A DNA stretch of 64,000 nt from Modestobacter versicolor (GTDB lineage Bacteria > Actinomycetota > Actinomycetes > Mycobacteriales > Geodermatophilaceae): assembly GCF_014195485.1 (NCBI RefSeq), contig NZ_JACIBU010000001.1, forward strand, positions 1,798,001-1,862,000, given 5' to 3'. Positions 34,290 through 44,336 of the stretch are shown here, one piece after another (the first letter of the stretch is position 1; every line of letters starts with the position of its first letter). The notes below the pieces were generated by a model that saw only the letters and a program-made list of their open reading frames with translations, ran no database searches and was not told the DNA's origin. The translations under genes were made by a program, and so were the position numbers.

Positions 34290-35225
34290 ATGCCCCTGCC
34301 CCGCCGCGGGACGCGCGCCGCGCTGGTCGCGTCCACCTCGCTCGCGCTGCTCCTCACCGGCTGCGGGGACGCGCCGTCCGCGAGCCCGCCGGCCAGCACG
34401 TCGACCGCGACCAGCGCGCCCGCGCCGGCCCCGACCACCGACCCCGCGGTCGAGGAGGCGCTGGCCGCGCTGGAGGCCGAGTTCGGCGTCCGGCTCGGGG
34501 TGCACGCCGTCGACACCGGGTCCGGGGAGGTCGTCGAGCACCGCGCCGACGAGCCGTTCCCCTACGCCTCCACCTACAAGGCGCTGGCCGCCGGTGCGGT
34601 GCTCGACCGGACGACGCCCGCGCAGCTGGACGAGGTGGTGACCTGGACCGCCGCCGACCTGGTCACCTACTCGCCGGTCACCGAGCTGCACGTGGGCACC
34701 GGGCTGCCGCTGCGCGACGTGCTGGCCGCGGCCCTGCAGGTCAGCGACAACACGGCGGGCAACGTGCTGTTCGACCAGCTCGGCGGCACCGAGGGGTTCG
34801 AGGAGGAGCTGCGCGCGCTCGGCGACACCGCGACGTCGGCCGAGCGCTACGAGCCGGAGCTGAACACCGCCGTCCCCGGCGACGCGCGGGACACCAGCAC
34901 GCCCCGGGCGCTCGCCACCGACCTGCAGGCCCTCGCCGTCGGGGACGCGCTCGAGGCGGAGGACCGCGAGCTGCTGCTGGGGTGGATGCGCACCGCCACC
35001 ACCGGCACCGGCCTGGTCCGCGCGGGCGTGCCGGCCGGCTGGGAGGTCGCCGACAAGTCCGGCACGGCCGCCTACGGCACGCGCAACGACATCGCCGTGG
35101 TGCAGCCGCCGGGGCGGGCCCCGATCGTGCTCGCCGTCCTGTCCACGCACCCCGCGGCGGACGCCGAGCCCTCCGACGAGGTGGTCGCCCGGGCGGCCGC
35201 GGTGGTGGCCGGCGCGCTGGGCTGA
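34290..35225 (+). CDS. bla: Class A beta-lactamase, lipoprotein type
   Basis: The 311-residue protein has a lipoprotein signal (LALLLTGCGDA) and a Ser/Pro/Ala linker, then the full class A set: STYK active site (ASTYKALA), SDN loop (QVSDNTAGN), the omega-loop glutamate in YEPELN, and KSG (DKSGTAAYGTRND). It should hydrolyse penicillins and perhaps cephalosporins outside the membrane. The ATG has AACGGAGGA upstream. Control by the divergent LysR protein is likely. Confidence 0.95.
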   Translation: MPLPRRGTRAALVASTSLALLLTGCGDAPSASPPASTSTATSAPAPAPTTDPAVEEALAALEAEFGVRLGVHAVDTGSGEVVEHRADEPFPYASTYKALAAGAVLDRTTPAQLDEVVTWTAADLVTYSPVTELHVGTGLPLRDVLAAALQVSDNTAGNVLFDQLGGTEGFEEELRALGDTATSAERYEPELNTAVPGDARDTSTPRALATDLQALAVGDALEAEDRELLLGWMRTATTGTGLVRAGVPAGWEVADKSGTAAYGTRNDIAVVQPPGRAPIVLAVLSTHPAADAEPSDEVVARAAAVVAGALG

Positions 35226-35282
35226 CGCCGTCCTTGCCCCGGGGAACGCGGACGTCATCTGCCCGGTCTAGCGTCAGAACCG

Positions 35283-37883
35283 ATGAGCACCGCCATCCCC
35301 GCCCCTTCCGAGTCCGCCCTCCGCCGCGCCCTGGTGCGCGCCGAGCGCGGCGTGACGCTGGACGCCACCGAGGCCGAGACGCTGCTGCACGCCCGCGGCC
35401 TGGCCGACGGCGACCCGCTGGACCGGCTGCTGACCGCCGCCTCCCGGGTCCGCGACGCCGGGCTGGCCTCGGCCGGGCGCCCGGGCGTGGTCACCTACAG
35501 CCGCAAGGTGTTCATCCCGCTGACCCACCTGTGCCGCGACCGCTGCCACTACTGCACCTTCGTGACGACGCCCGGCCAGCTCCGGGCGCAGGGCAAGGCG
35601 CCGTTCCTCTCCCCCGACGAGGTGCTCGACATCGCCCGCCGGGGCGCGGCGCTGGGCTGCAAGGAGGCGCTGTTCACCCTCGGCGACCGCCCCGAGGACC
35701 GCTGGCCGGTGGCCGCCGAGTGGCTGGAGGCGCACGGCTTCGACTCGACGCTGGGCTACCTGCGGGCGATGGCGATCCGGGTGCTCGAGGAGACCGGGCT
35801 GCTGCCCCACCTCAACCCGGGCGTGCTGAGCTGGGAGGAGGTGCAGCGGCTCAAGCCGGTGGCCGCGTCGATGGGGATGATGCTGGAGACGACGGCCACC
35901 CGGCTCTGGTCGGAGAAGGGCGGCCCGCACTTCGGGTCACCGGACAAGGAGCCCGCCGTCCGGCTGCGGGTGCTCGAGGACGCCGGCCGCTCCGCCGTCC
36001 CGTTCACCACCGGGGTGCTGCTGGGCATCGGCGAGGACTACGCCGAGCGGGTGGACGCGATCGCTGCGATCCGCGCCTCGGCCCGGCGGCACCAGCACGT
36101 GCAAGAGGTCATCGTGCAGAACTTCCGGGCCAAGCCGCGCACCGCGATGGCCGGCTCGGGAGACCTCGACCTGCAGGAGTACGTCGCCGCGGTGGCGGTC
36201 AGCCGGCTGATGCTGGGGCCGGCCGCCTGGGTGCAGGCGCCGCCGAACCTGAGCGACTCCACCGAGCTCGGCCTGCTGCTGCGGGCCGGCGTCGACGACT
36301 GGGGCGGCGTCTCCCCGCTGACGCCCGACCACGTCAACCCCGAGCGGCCCTGGCCGAACATCGACAAGCTGGCCGCACTCAGCGCCGAGGCCGGCTTCAC
36401 GCTGCGGGAGCGGCTGGCCGCGCAGCCGGGCTACGTGCTGCAGCCCGAGCCGTGGCTCGACCCGCGGGTGCGCCCGCACGTCGCCGCCCTGGCCGGGCCC
36501 GACGGGCTGGCCGTGGAGGGCCGGCTGCCGGTCGGGCTGCCGTGGCAGGAGCCGGACGAGGCGTGGACGTCGTCCGGGCGGGTCGACCTGCACGTCGAGG
36601 TCGACACCGTCGGGCGCACCGGCGACCGGCGCAGCGACTTCGACGCCGTCTACGGCGACTGGTCCGAGCTGCGCGAGGCGACCGTGTCCGCGCGCGACGG
36701 GCGCTCGACCGCGATCGCCGTCGGCGACCCGGAGGTGCACGCGGCGCTGCGGCACGCGGAGCGCGACCCGGCCGGGCTCTCCGACGCCGAGTACCTGGCC
36801 CTGCTGGGCGCGGACGGCGACGACCTGACGGCGCTCGCGGTCCTGGCCGACGCCGTCCGGCGGGACGTCAACGGCGACGACGTCACCTACGTGGTGAACC
36901 GGAACATCAACTTCACCAACGTCTGCTACACCGGCTGCCGGTTCTGCGCGTTCGCCCAGCGGCGCACCGACGCCGACGCCTTCACCCTCTCGATGCAGCA
37001 GGTCGGCGACCGGGTCGACGAGGCGTGGGCCGGCGGCGCGACCGAGATCTGCATGCAGGGCGGCATCCACCCCGACCTGCCCGGCACCGCCTACCTCGAC
37101 CTGGCGCGCGAGGTGAAGGCCCGCCGTCCCGACATCCACCTGCACGCGTTCTCGCCGATGGAGGTCGTGAACGGGTCGGCGCGCACCGGGCTGTCGTTCG
37201 CCGACTTCCTCACCGCGGCGAAGGAGGCCGGCGTCGACTCGCTGCCCGGCACGGCGGCGGAGATCCTCGACGACGACGTCCGCTGGGTGCTCACCAAGGG
37301 CAAGCTGCCGGCCGCCACCTGGCTGGAGATCGTCCGGACGGCGCACACGGTGGGCCTGCCGACGACGTCGACGATGATGTACGGCCACGTCGACACCCCG
37401 GCGCACTGGGTCGCCCACCTGCGCACGCTGGCCGCGCTGCAGGACGAGACCGGCGGCTTCCGCGAGTTCGTGCTGCTGCCGTTCGTGCACCACAACGCGC
37501 CGATCTACCTGGCCGGGGTGGCCCGCCCGGGGCCGACTAACCGGGAGAACCGGGCGGTGCACGCGGTCGCCCGGCTGCTGCTGCACGGCCGGATCGACAA
37601 CATCCAGACCTCGTGGGTGAAGCTCGGCGACACCGGCACCCAGGCGATGCTCGACGGCGGCGCCAACGACCTGGGCGGCACGCTGATGGAGGAGACGATC
37701 AGCCGGATGGCGGGCTCGGGCAACGGGTCGCTGAAGACCATCGCCGAGCTGGAGGCGATGGCCGCGGCGATCGGCCGGCCGGCCCGGCAGCGGACGACGG
37801 AGTACGGCACCCCGAGCGCCGAGCGGATGGCCACCGCCCGCTCCGTCGAGGGCCGCCGCGCGCTGACCCTCAAGCTGGTCTGA
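35283..37883 (+). CDS. fbiC: FO synthase, bifunctional (CofG-CofH fusion)
   Basis: The 866-residue protein has two radical-SAM domains. The first has CRDRCHYC (about 80), the second CYTGCRFC (about 545), each a C-x3-C-x2-C cluster. It makes the deazaflavin FO from tyrosine and the ribityl-diaminouracil intermediate, the first step to coenzyme F420. Length matches actinobacterial FbiC, in which CofG and CofH are fused. TAGCGT lies eight bases before the ATG, so a leaderless mRNA is possible. Confidence 0.97.
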   Translation: MSTAIPAPSESALRRALVRAERGVTLDATEAETLLHARGLADGDPLDRLLTAASRVRDAGLASAGRPGVVTYSRKVFIPLTHLCRDRCHYCTFVTTPGQLRAQGKAPFLSPDEVLDIARRGAALGCKEALFTLGDRPEDRWPVAAEWLEAHGFDSTLGYLRAMAIRVLEETGLLPHLNPGVLSWEEVQRLKPVAASMGMMLETTATRLWSEKGGPHFGSPDKEPAVRLRVLEDAGRSAVPFTTGVLLGIGEDYAERVDAIAAIRASARRHQHVQEVIVQNFRAKPRTAMAGSGDLDLQEYVAAVAVSRLMLGPAAWVQAPPNLSDSTELGLLLRAGVDDWGGVSPLTPDHVNPERPWPNIDKLAALSAEAGFTLRERLAAQPGYVLQPEPWLDPRVRPHVAALAGPDGLAVEGRLPVGLPWQEPDEAWTSSGRVDLHVEVDTVGRTGDRRSDFDAVYGDWSELREATVSARDGRSTAIAVGDPEVHAALRHAERDPAGLSDAEYLALLGADGDDLTALAVLADAVRRDVNGDDVTYVVNRNINFTNVCYTGCRFCAFAQRRTDADAFTLSMQQVGDRVDEAWAGGATEICMQGGIHPDLPGTAYLDLAREVKARRPDIHLHAFSPMEVVNGSARTGLSFADFLTAAKEAGVDSLPGTAAEILDDDVRWVLTKGKLPAATWLEIVRTAHTVGLPTTSTMMYGHVDTPAHWVAHLRTLAALQDETGGFREFVLLPFVHHNAPIYLAGVARPGPTNRENRAVHAVARLLLHGRIDNIQTSWVKLGDTGTQAMLDGGANDLGGTLMEETISRMAGSGNGSLKTIAELEAMAAAIGRPARQRTTEYGTPSAERMATARSVEGRRALTLKLV

Positions 37884-37891
37884 CCGCCCCC

Positions 37892-38488
37892 GTGCGACGA
37901 CCGGCGGCAGCGGCGCTGCTCAGCGGGGCGGTGCTGGCCGGCGGCCTGCTCGCCGGGTGCGGCTCCGACGACGCCGACGCCGGCAGCCCGCTCGACGTGT
38001 CCCTCGACGGGTTCGTCGCAGCCGCCGAACGGCCGACGCCGGCGACCCTCTGCGACCCGGACCCGGCCGACCCTGCGGCCACCCCGCCGGGGCTGCCCGC
38101 CGCACCGGGCTCCCCCGACGCGGCGTTCCTGCAGTCGGCGTCGACGACGGTGGAGGGCTACCTCTGGCGGACGGAGGACGCCGACGCGGCCGAGGTCGTG
38201 CTCGCCGAGGCCACCACCGCCGCCCGGGCCTGCACCTGGACCACCGTCGTCGGCGGCGCCCCCGGGACCCCGGGCTCCCAGGAGCAGCAGGCCGAGGCGT
38301 GGTCGTCCGGCGACTGGGCGGGCACCCGGATCGTGCGCACCGTGGCCGGCAGCGAGCAGGTCGACCGCCGGCTGGTCGCCCGCGGGGCGGTCGTCCTGCT
38401 GGTGGTGCTGCGCGCCGACGGTGACGACCCGGCCCTGCTGACCCCGGCCGACGACTACCTGACCGCGGTCACCGAGCGGCTGGGCTGA
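37892..38488 (+). CDS. Small lipoprotein of unknown function
   Basis: The 198-residue protein has a lipoprotein signal (LAGGLLAGCGSDD). The mature part is Ala/Asp-rich and resembles small actinobacterial envelope proteins with a sensor-like fold (WSSGDWAGTRIVRTVAG), but I assign no family. The GTG lies eight bases after the fbiC stop, so the two are probably co-transcribed. Confidence 0.78.
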   Translation: MRRPAAAALLSGAVLAGGLLAGCGSDDADAGSPLDVSLDGFVAAAERPTPATLCDPDPADPAATPPGLPAAPGSPDAAFLQSASTTVEGYLWRTEDADAAEVVLAEATTAARACTWTTVVGGAPGTPGSQEQQAEAWSSGDWAGTRIVRTVAGSEQVDRRLVARGAVVLLVVLRADGDDPALLTPADDYLTAVTERLG

Positions 38489-38502
38489 GCCCGGCGGTCG
38501 GC

Positions 38503-39885
38503 TCAGGCGGTCCAGCGGGACGGGATCCGGCGGCTGTCGGCCCCGGCCACGGTGCGCTCCTCCGCCGCCTGGAGCAGCGCCACCACCTCGTCCGCCTGGT
38601 CGGGCGGGACGGTCACCGGGAGCCGGAGCCACCGGTCCGCGGTGCCGTCGACGGTGAACCGCGGCCCCGGCGTCACCCGCAGGCCGAGGTCCAGGGCGTG
38701 CGCGGCCAGCCGGGTGGAGCCGGAGCCGGGCAGCTGGACCCAGAGCATCGACCCGGCGCGCGGCCGCACCACCCGCCAGTCGGGCAGCCGGACGGCGAGC
38801 GCGGCGAGCAGCGCGTCCCGGGCGGCGGTCAGCCAGGCGACCCGGTCGGCCAGCACCTCGTCGGCGACGGCCAGCAGCCGGACGGCGACCAGCTGCTCCA
38901 GCACCGGGCTGCTGAGGTCGATGGTGCCGCGCGCCTGGGCCAGCCGGGCGAGCAGCGGCGGGTCGGCGCGCACCCAGCCGACCCGCAGCCCCGACCAGTA
39001 GGCCTTGCTCATCGACCCGACCGTCACCACCCGGCGGTCGAGCGCGGCCAGCGGGGTGGGCCGGTCACCCTCCAGCACCAGCTCGGCGAACGTCTCGTCG
39101 GCCACCACCACCGGGCAGTCGAGGCCGCTCAGCAGCGCCCGCCGCTGGGCGTCGTCGGCGAGCAGCCCGGTGGGGTTCTGCCCGTCCGGGGTCAGCAGCG
39201 CGACGTCGGCCGCGGCCACCGGCAGCTCCCAGCCCTCGGCGCTGACCGGCAGCGCGACCGGCCGCAGGTGGTTGGCCGCGACGGCGTCCAGCGCCGCCGG
39301 GTAGGTGGGCTGCTCGACCAGGGCGCGCTGCCCGGGCCGGGTGACGGTGCGCAGCAGCAGGTCCCAGCCGGCCAGCGCGCCGTTGGTCACCAGCACCTGC
39401 TCGGGGCCGGTGGGCAGCCCGCGGCGGGTCAGGTGCGCCGCGACGGCGGCGCGCAGCGCGGGCAGGCCGTAGGGGTGCAGGCCGTGGCCGGAGAGCAGGG
39501 GGCGCAGGTCGGCGGTGGCGCCGGCGACGGCGTCCAGCAGCTGGGCGGGCGCCGGGGACGCGGCGATCGTGAGGTCCCGGACGACGGCCGGCTCCCCCGG
39601 GTCGGCGTCCGGGCGCACCGGCGCCGCCGCCGGGAGGGTGACCCGGCTGCCGGCTCCGGCCGCGCTGTGCAGGTAGCCCTCGGACCGCAGCACGTCGTAG
39701 GCGGCGGTGACTGTGGTGCGGCTCAGCCCCAGCGCCAGGGCGAGCTGCCGCTCGGAGGGCACCCGGGTGCCGACGGACAACCGGCCGTCCAGCGCGAGGC
39801 CGCGGATGCCGGCCGCGACGCCGGCGTACGCGCGCCCCTCGACCAGCCAGGGCGTGAGCAGCTCGGCCAACCGGTCGCTGTGCAC
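38503..39885 (-). CDS. MocR-type regulator (GntR helix-turn-helix plus aminotransferase domain)
   Basis: In this 460-residue protein the GntR winged helix spans about 15-85 (VPSERQLALALGLSRTTVTA). A fold-type-I aminotransferase domain follows, with the PLP lysine in GSMSKAYWSG and the aspartate-region NPTG motif (DGQNPTGLL). MocR proteins sense PLP or an amino compound. It is divergent from the YczE-like gene, a common pairing, with a 9-bp inverted repeat between. Confidence 0.93.
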   Translation of the reverse strand: MHSDRLAELLTPWLVEGRAYAGVAAGIRGLALDGRLSVGTRVPSERQLALALGLSRTTVTAAYDVLRSEGYLHSAAGAGSRVTLPAAAPVRPDADPGEPAVVRDLTIAASPAPAQLLDAVAGATADLRPLLSGHGLHPYGLPALRAAVAAHLTRRGLPTGPEQVLVTNGALAGWDLLLRTVTRPGQRALVEQPTYPAALDAVAANHLRPVALPVSAEGWELPVAAADVALLTPDGQNPTGLLADDAQRRALLSGLDCPVVVADETFAELVLEGDRPTPLAALDRRVVTVGSMSKAYWSGLRVGWVRADPPLLARLAQARGTIDLSSPVLEQLVAVRLLAVADEVLADRVAWLTAARDALLAALAVRLPDWRVVRPRAGSMLWVQLPGSGSTRLAAHALDLGLRVTPGPRFTVDGTADRWLRLPVTVPPDQADEVVALLQAAEERTVAGADSRRIPSRWTA

Positions 39886-39900
39886 CCGGCCATCGTCGCC

Positions 39901-39930
39901 GACTTGGCCCTGTCGCAGCAAGGCCAAGTC
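39901..39930. promoter_or_regulatory. Inverted-repeat operator of the MocR/YczE divergent pair
   Basis: The perfect 9-bp arms GACTTGGCC and GGCCAAGTC are separated by 12 bases, giving centres two helical turns apart. It sits 15 bp from both start codons and would serve both genes. Confidence 0.75.
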
Positions 39931-39946
39931 CGGGCAGGCTCTCCGC

Positions 39947-40579
39947 ATGCGACTGATCGACCCCCTGCCCGCCGACCGCCGGGCGGCCCGGCTGGCCCTG
40001 CTGCTGCCCGGCCTCGCCGTGTACGGCGCCAGCGTCGGGATGATGCTGCGCGCGGACCTCGGTCAGATGCCGTGGGGCGTGCTGGACCAGGGGCTGGCCG
40101 GGGTGCTCGGCATCGAGGTGGGCACCAGCTCGATCCTGGTCGGCGCGCTGGTCCTGCTGCTGTGGGTGCCACTGCGCCGCCGGCCGGGTCTCGGGACGCT
40201 GTGCAACGTCGTCCTGGTCGGGCTGTCGATCAACGCGACGCTGGCGCTGCTGCCGGCACCGTCGTCGCTCGGCGCGCGCATCCCGCTGCTGGTCGCCGGC
40301 GTGCTGCTCAACGCCGTCGCCACCGGGGCCTACATCGGCGCCGGCATGGGTGCCGGGCCGCGCGACGGGCTCACCACCGGAATCGCCGCGCGCGGCCACT
40401 CCGTGCGGGTCGTCCGGACGACGATCGAGCTGGTCGTGCTGGGCGCGGGCTGGCTGCTGGGCGGCACCGTCGGCGTCGGCACGCTGCTGTACGCCGTCGC
40501 GATCGGCCCGCTGGTGCACCGCACGCTGCCGGCGTTCGAGCTCCGGAGCCGGCCGGTGGAGCCGGTCCCCACCGCCTGA
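39947..40579 (+). CDS. YczE-family integral membrane protein
   Basis: The 210-residue protein has about five to six membrane segments and the family phrases RADLGQMPWGVLDQG and AGPRDGLTTGI. YczE-type proteins are often found beside MocR regulators and may transport or handle a vitamin-B6-linked or amino compound; the function is not settled. The ATG is used at the first plausible start. Confidence 0.88.
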   Translation: MRLIDPLPADRRAARLALLLPGLAVYGASVGMMLRADLGQMPWGVLDQGLAGVLGIEVGTSSILVGALVLLLWVPLRRRPGLGTLCNVVLVGLSINATLALLPAPSSLGARIPLLVAGVLLNAVATGAYIGAGMGAGPRDGLTTGIAARGHSVRVVRTTIELVVLGAGWLLGGTVGVGTLLYAVAIGPLVHRTLPAFELRSRPVEPVPTA

Positions 40580-40652
40580 TCGGGGGGCGCCCTGGTGTCC
40601 AGCGGGCGGGGCCGACAGGGTGGGCGCAGCACCCGATCCCTGGAGGAGCACC

Positions 40653-41102
40653 GTGGCCGGACCGCAGCAGGACTTCCCCGACGACTGGCACCAGCCGCTG
40701 CGCCACGTCCGTGCCGACCAGCTCTCCGAGGAGACCGGCCAGACGAGCGGGATGACCCGCCGCGAGGCCGTCTCCGCGCAGACCGTGGGCGCCCAGCGGC
40801 TCTGGATGGGCCAGACGCACGTCGCCCCGCACACCGGCTCGGGCGACCACCACCACGGTGACTCCGAGACCGCGATCCACGTGCTCCGCGGCCACCCGGT
40901 CTTCGTCTTCGCCGAGCACGGTGAGGAGGTGCGGCTGCAGACGGGGCCCGGCGACTACGTCTTCGTCCCGCCGTACACCCCGCACCGCGAGGAGAACCCG
41001 CACGCCGAGGAGGCCGTCGTGGTGATCGCCCGCAGCAGCCAGGAGGCGATCGTGGTGAACCTGCCCAGCCTGCTGCCCGAACCGGACCGCGGCGACGACT
41101 GA
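40653..41102 (+). CDS. Cupin-domain protein
   Basis: This 149-residue single cupin has a well-preserved metal site: HHHGDSETAIH in motif 1 and a TPHREEN histidine in motif 2. GTG with TGGAGGAG upstream. It lies 75 bases before the LacI regulator on the same strand. Its reaction is unknown. Confidence 0.88.
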   Translation: MAGPQQDFPDDWHQPLRHVRADQLSEETGQTSGMTRREAVSAQTVGAQRLWMGQTHVAPHTGSGDHHHGDSETAIHVLRGHPVFVFAEHGEEVRLQTGPGDYVFVPPYTPHREENPHAEEAVVVIARSSQEAIVVNLPSLLPEPDRGDD

Positions 41103-41177
41103 CCCCGCGCGGCCGGTCATCCGGCACGATGACCCGGCGCCGGCCCGGCCGGGCCGGGCGGTCCGGGAGGAGCGGTC

Positions 41178-42158
41178 GTGCCACGGGTCACCAGCGCCGA
41201 CGTCGCGCGGGAGAGCGGGGTCTCCCGCACCACGGTGAGCTACGTCCTCAACGACACGACCGGCACGGTGATCTCCGAGGAGACCCGCCGCCGGGTGCGC
41301 GCCGTCGCCGACCGGCTCGGCTACGCCCCCTCGGCGGCCGCGCGGACGCTGCGCAGCGGGCGCAGCGACCTGGTGCTGTGCGTCCTGCCGGACTGGCCGG
41401 TGGGGCCGGTGGTCGACGCCCTGCTCGACCAGCTGACCGGCGAGCTCGCCGCCCGCGACCTGTCGGTGCTCGTGCACCACCACCGCGAGCACCGGCCGCT
41501 CGCGGACCTGTGGCGGGCGGTGACCCCGCGGGCCGTCGTCGGCCTCGCCGCCTTCTCCGCGGCGGAGGCGGAGGGCATGCGCCGGGCCGGCATCCAGGTG
41601 ATCGGCTCCGTGGTCGACCCGGACCCCCGCGGACCCGACGAGTTCGCGGCCTACCAGACCCGGGTGGGCCGGCTGCAGGTGCAGCACCTGGCGGGCGCCG
41701 GCCACCGCGCGCTCGGCTACGCCACCACGACCGACCCCCGGCTGGCCGACTTCGCCGGTCCCCGGCTGGACGGCGTGCGCGAGGAGTGCCGGTGGCTGGG
41801 CCTGCCGGACCCACCGGTCGTGCCGGTCGACGTGACCGCCGAGGCGGGGCTGGCGGCCGTGCGGGCCCTGCGGCAGGGGCCGGTCACCGCGGTCGCCGCC
41901 TACAACGACGAGGTGGCCCTGGCCGTGCTGGCGGGTGCGCGGGCCGCGGGGGTGCGGGTGCCGCAGGAGGTGGCCGTCATCGGGGTGGACGACGTCCCGG
42001 CCGCGCAGCTCGCGGCCCCACCGCTGACCACCGTCTCGCAGTCCCTCGAGCTGCAGGCCCGGTTCCTGTCGGCCTCGGTGCTCGCCGCCCTGGACGGCGG
42101 GCCCGAGCCGCCGCGCCCCACCGACCTGCTCCGGCTGGTGGTGCGCAGCTCCGCCTGA
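41178..42158 (+). CDS. LacI-family transcriptional regulator
   Basis: The 326-residue protein has an N-terminal helix-turn-helix (TSADVARESGVSRTTVSYVL), hinge residues to about 60 and a periplasmic-binding-like effector domain. GTG with GGAGGAG upstream. Targets are unknown; the nearest candidate is the convergent beta-helix protein, whose promoter carries an inverted repeat. Confidence 0.93.
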   Translation: MPRVTSADVARESGVSRTTVSYVLNDTTGTVISEETRRRVRAVADRLGYAPSAAARTLRSGRSDLVLCVLPDWPVGPVVDALLDQLTGELAARDLSVLVHHHREHRPLADLWRAVTPRAVVGLAAFSAAEAEGMRRAGIQVIGSVVDPDPRGPDEFAAYQTRVGRLQVQHLAGAGHRALGYATTTDPRLADFAGPRLDGVREECRWLGLPDPPVVPVDVTAEAGLAAVRALRQGPVTAVAAYNDEVALAVLAGARAAGVRVPQEVAVIGVDDVPAAQLAAPPLTTVSQSLELQARFLSASVLAALDGGPEPPRPTDLLRLVVRSSA

Positions 42159-42162
42159 TCCA

Positions 42163-42200
42163 GCGGTGGGCCGGAGCGGTCGTCCGCTCCGGCCCACCGC
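42163..42200. terminator. Bidirectional 17-bp-stem terminator
   Basis: A perfect stem of 17 bp (GCGGTGGGCCGGAGCGG and its complement) with a TCGT loop lies between two convergent stops. Confidence 0.85.
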
Positions 42201-42217
42201 CGTGCCGGGTCAGCCGG

Positions 42218-44143
42218 TCACGGCGCCGGGAAGTCGACGACGTACTGCGGCGCGCCCTGGGTGCTGCTGTCCGACCGGCCGCCCACGTCGTTGACCACGT
42301 GCTCGATCACGCCGATCCCGTCGAGGTGCACGGTCATCACGTGGTGCAGCTGCACGCCCGGGGTCTCCGGCACCCGGAACCCCGTGGCCGTGGTGATGCC
42401 GGGGGCGGCGTTGCGCTGGTAGCCGTACACCCCGCCGCCGTCCAGCCGGTGCTGCTGCACGTGGTCACCGACCACGTACGCGGCCCACCCGGGCGTGCCG
42501 TCCGGCTCCTGCCAGTCGGCCTGCGACGGCGGGTCGTACGGGATCTCGTTCTGGTACAGCACGACCCGGCCGCGCTCGCCGTTCCAGATGGTGTTGTGCT
42601 GCTGGAAGTGCTCGACGAACAGGCCGGTCGCGGTGACGTCCGACCCGTTCACGACCACCCCGGTGCGCCCGGTGTTGGTGCGCCACCGGTCGGTGTCACC
42701 GTTGACCCCGGCGGTGAAGCCCTCGACCCCGTGGTCGGCCCGCCACACCCAGGTGTGGTCGATGAGCACGTGGTCGCTGTTGACCACCAGCGCCGTGTCG
42801 GCCTTGCCCACGTGCGGGCCGCCGACCCGGAAGAAGACGTCGGACAGCGTCGTCGGGTTGGTCGCACCGCTCTTCTTCGGGCTGCTGTTCCCGTTCCTGC
42901 TGCCGACCTGCAGCAGCACCGGGGACTCCTGCGCGCCGGCGTCGATCGTGACGCCGGCGACGACCACACCCGGCACGTCGGCGACCGTCAGCGGCACCGA
43001 GCCGTCCACCGCGGTCAGCGTGGCGAGGCCCAGCCCGAGGACGACGGTGTCGGCCCGCTTGACCGCGATGCTCCGCGCGACGTCGTACACGCCGGGGGTG
43101 AGCAGCAGGTGCCTGCCGCGGGCGAGCTGCGAGTTGATCTCCTGCACCGACGTCGACGGTCGGGCGATGAAGAACTCGGTCAGCGGGACGGTGCGGCCGG
43201 CGGTCTGGCCCTCGTCCCAGCTCACGCCCCGGGTGTTCGCCTGCGCCGAGGGGACGCGGACCTGGTAGGCCCCCGCCGCGTCGACGAAGAGGTACGGCTT
43301 CTCCCGGCTGACCGGGGTGTCCTCCACCGTGGTGTACGGCGGGACCGGGAACCCGGCCTCGCTGGGCGCACCCTCGACCCCGGAGAAGACCTGGTTCCAC
43401 ACGCCGTTGGACCAGCTGCCGATCGTGCTGTTCCGGGTCAGCCACTGCTGCTGCGAGCCGTTGACGACGTCACCGGCCCGCGAGTCGGCGAGGAAGCCGC
43501 CGCTGGCGTACTGCGGCCCCTCGGTGCAGTAGTCCATCAGCGACAGGGTGCCGCCGGTGACCTCGACGCGGCGCATCGGCGAGGCCTGGGACACCGCGAA
43601 GAAGTTGGCGGTCTGCCGGCACCCGTCCTGGCCGGCGCCGTTGACCGCCAGGCGGAGGTTGGACACCGACCGCCAGAAGTTGTCCAGCGCGATGCAGTTG
43701 TTCGAGCCGTCGGCGTTGGGGCGGCAGCGGTTGTAGACCTCGACCTTGCCGTTGATCGTGACGTCCTGCGGCGAGGCACCCAGGCCGGCGACCTCGGTGT
43801 AGTAGCCGACCTTGATCTGCAGCGGCTGGGTCGCGGTGCCGTAGGTGCCCGGCTTGAACAGCAGCGCGTACCGCTGCGTGCCCATCTCGTTGGCCACCTG
43901 CTGCGCGTAGACGGCGTCGGCCTTCGCCTGGATCTCCGCCAGCGGGGTGCTGGGGTCGAACACGGTGACGTTCACACCCAGGTCGGGCCGGGTCGGGTCG
44001 ACCTGCTGGGGCGGAGCGGCGGCGGCGACGCCCGTCGCCGCCGGTGCCGTGCTCAGGGCGACGGCCAGGGCCAGCAGCCCGGGCAGTCGCCGGAGCCGGC
44101 GGCGTGGTGTCAGGGGCTTCTCAGGAGCACGACCGGTGTCCAT
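42218..44143 (-). CDS. Secreted right-handed beta-helix protein (pectate-lyase-like fold)
   Basis: The 641-residue protein has a long signal peptide (about 1-45, RRLPGLLALAVALSTAPAATG). The mature part shows many short beta turns with NG/NS dips (FRVGGPHVGKADTALVVNSD, TATGLFVEHFQQHNTI), the pattern of a parallel beta-helix as in pectate lyases and GH55 exo-glucanases. Similar actinobacterial proteins are annotated inconsistently, so I give the fold only. The ATG has AGAGGA upstream. A strong sigma-70-type promoter lies about 60 bp further up. Confidence 0.8.
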   Translation of the reverse strand: MDTGRAPEKPLTPRRRLRRLPGLLALAVALSTAPAATGVAAAAPPQQVDPTRPDLGVNVTVFDPSTPLAEIQAKADAVYAQQVANEMGTQRYALLFKPGTYGTATQPLQIKVGYYTEVAGLGASPQDVTINGKVEVYNRCRPNADGSNNCIALDNFWRSVSNLRLAVNGAGQDGCRQTANFFAVSQASPMRRVEVTGGTLSLMDYCTEGPQYASGGFLADSRAGDVVNGSQQQWLTRNSTIGSWSNGVWNQVFSGVEGAPSEAGFPVPPYTTVEDTPVSREKPYLFVDAAGAYQVRVPSAQANTRGVSWDEGQTAGRTVPLTEFFIARPSTSVQEINSQLARGRHLLLTPGVYDVARSIAVKRADTVVLGLGLATLTAVDGSVPLTVADVPGVVVAGVTIDAGAQESPVLLQVGSRNGNSSPKKSGATNPTTLSDVFFRVGGPHVGKADTALVVNSDHVLIDHTWVWRADHGVEGFTAGVNGDTDRWRTNTGRTGVVVNGSDVTATGLFVEHFQQHNTIWNGERGRVVLYQNEIPYDPPSQADWQEPDGTPGWAAYVVGDHVQQHRLDGGGVYGYQRNAAPGITTATGFRVPETPGVQLHHVMTVHLDGIGVIEHVVNDVGGRSDSSTQGAPQYVVDFPAP

Positions 44144-44177
44144 GCACGTCCTCTTCGTCGAGTGCGGCAGCAGCCTG

Positions 44178-44228
44178 GTGACTCGTGTCACTGCAGCACG
44201 AGGCTAGGGGCGCGCCGGGGCTTGTCAA
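44178..44228 (-). promoter_or_regulatory. TTGACA-N16-TAGCCT promoter with an inverted repeat at the start site
   Basis: On the minus strand, TTGACA (44223-44228) and TAGCCT (44201-44206) are 16 bp apart. The inverted repeat GTGAC-N4-GTCAC (44178-44191) falls just past the expected transcription start and could be a repressor site. Confidence 0.65.
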
Positions 44229-44336
44229 GGCGAGCCGGACGACCTGGCGACCCGCGAACCCCCCGTCCTCCGGCGGGCCGGGCAGCGAGCGCGCACGGGG
44301 CAGCGACAGCGGGTCCCGGCCGCTAGCGTGCGGGGG

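Noticed and set aside
44178..44191. GTGAC-N4-GTCAC as a further GlnR-like box
   Set aside because: Half-sites are inverted and 9 bp apart, not direct with an 11-bp step, and it lies downstream of the -10.
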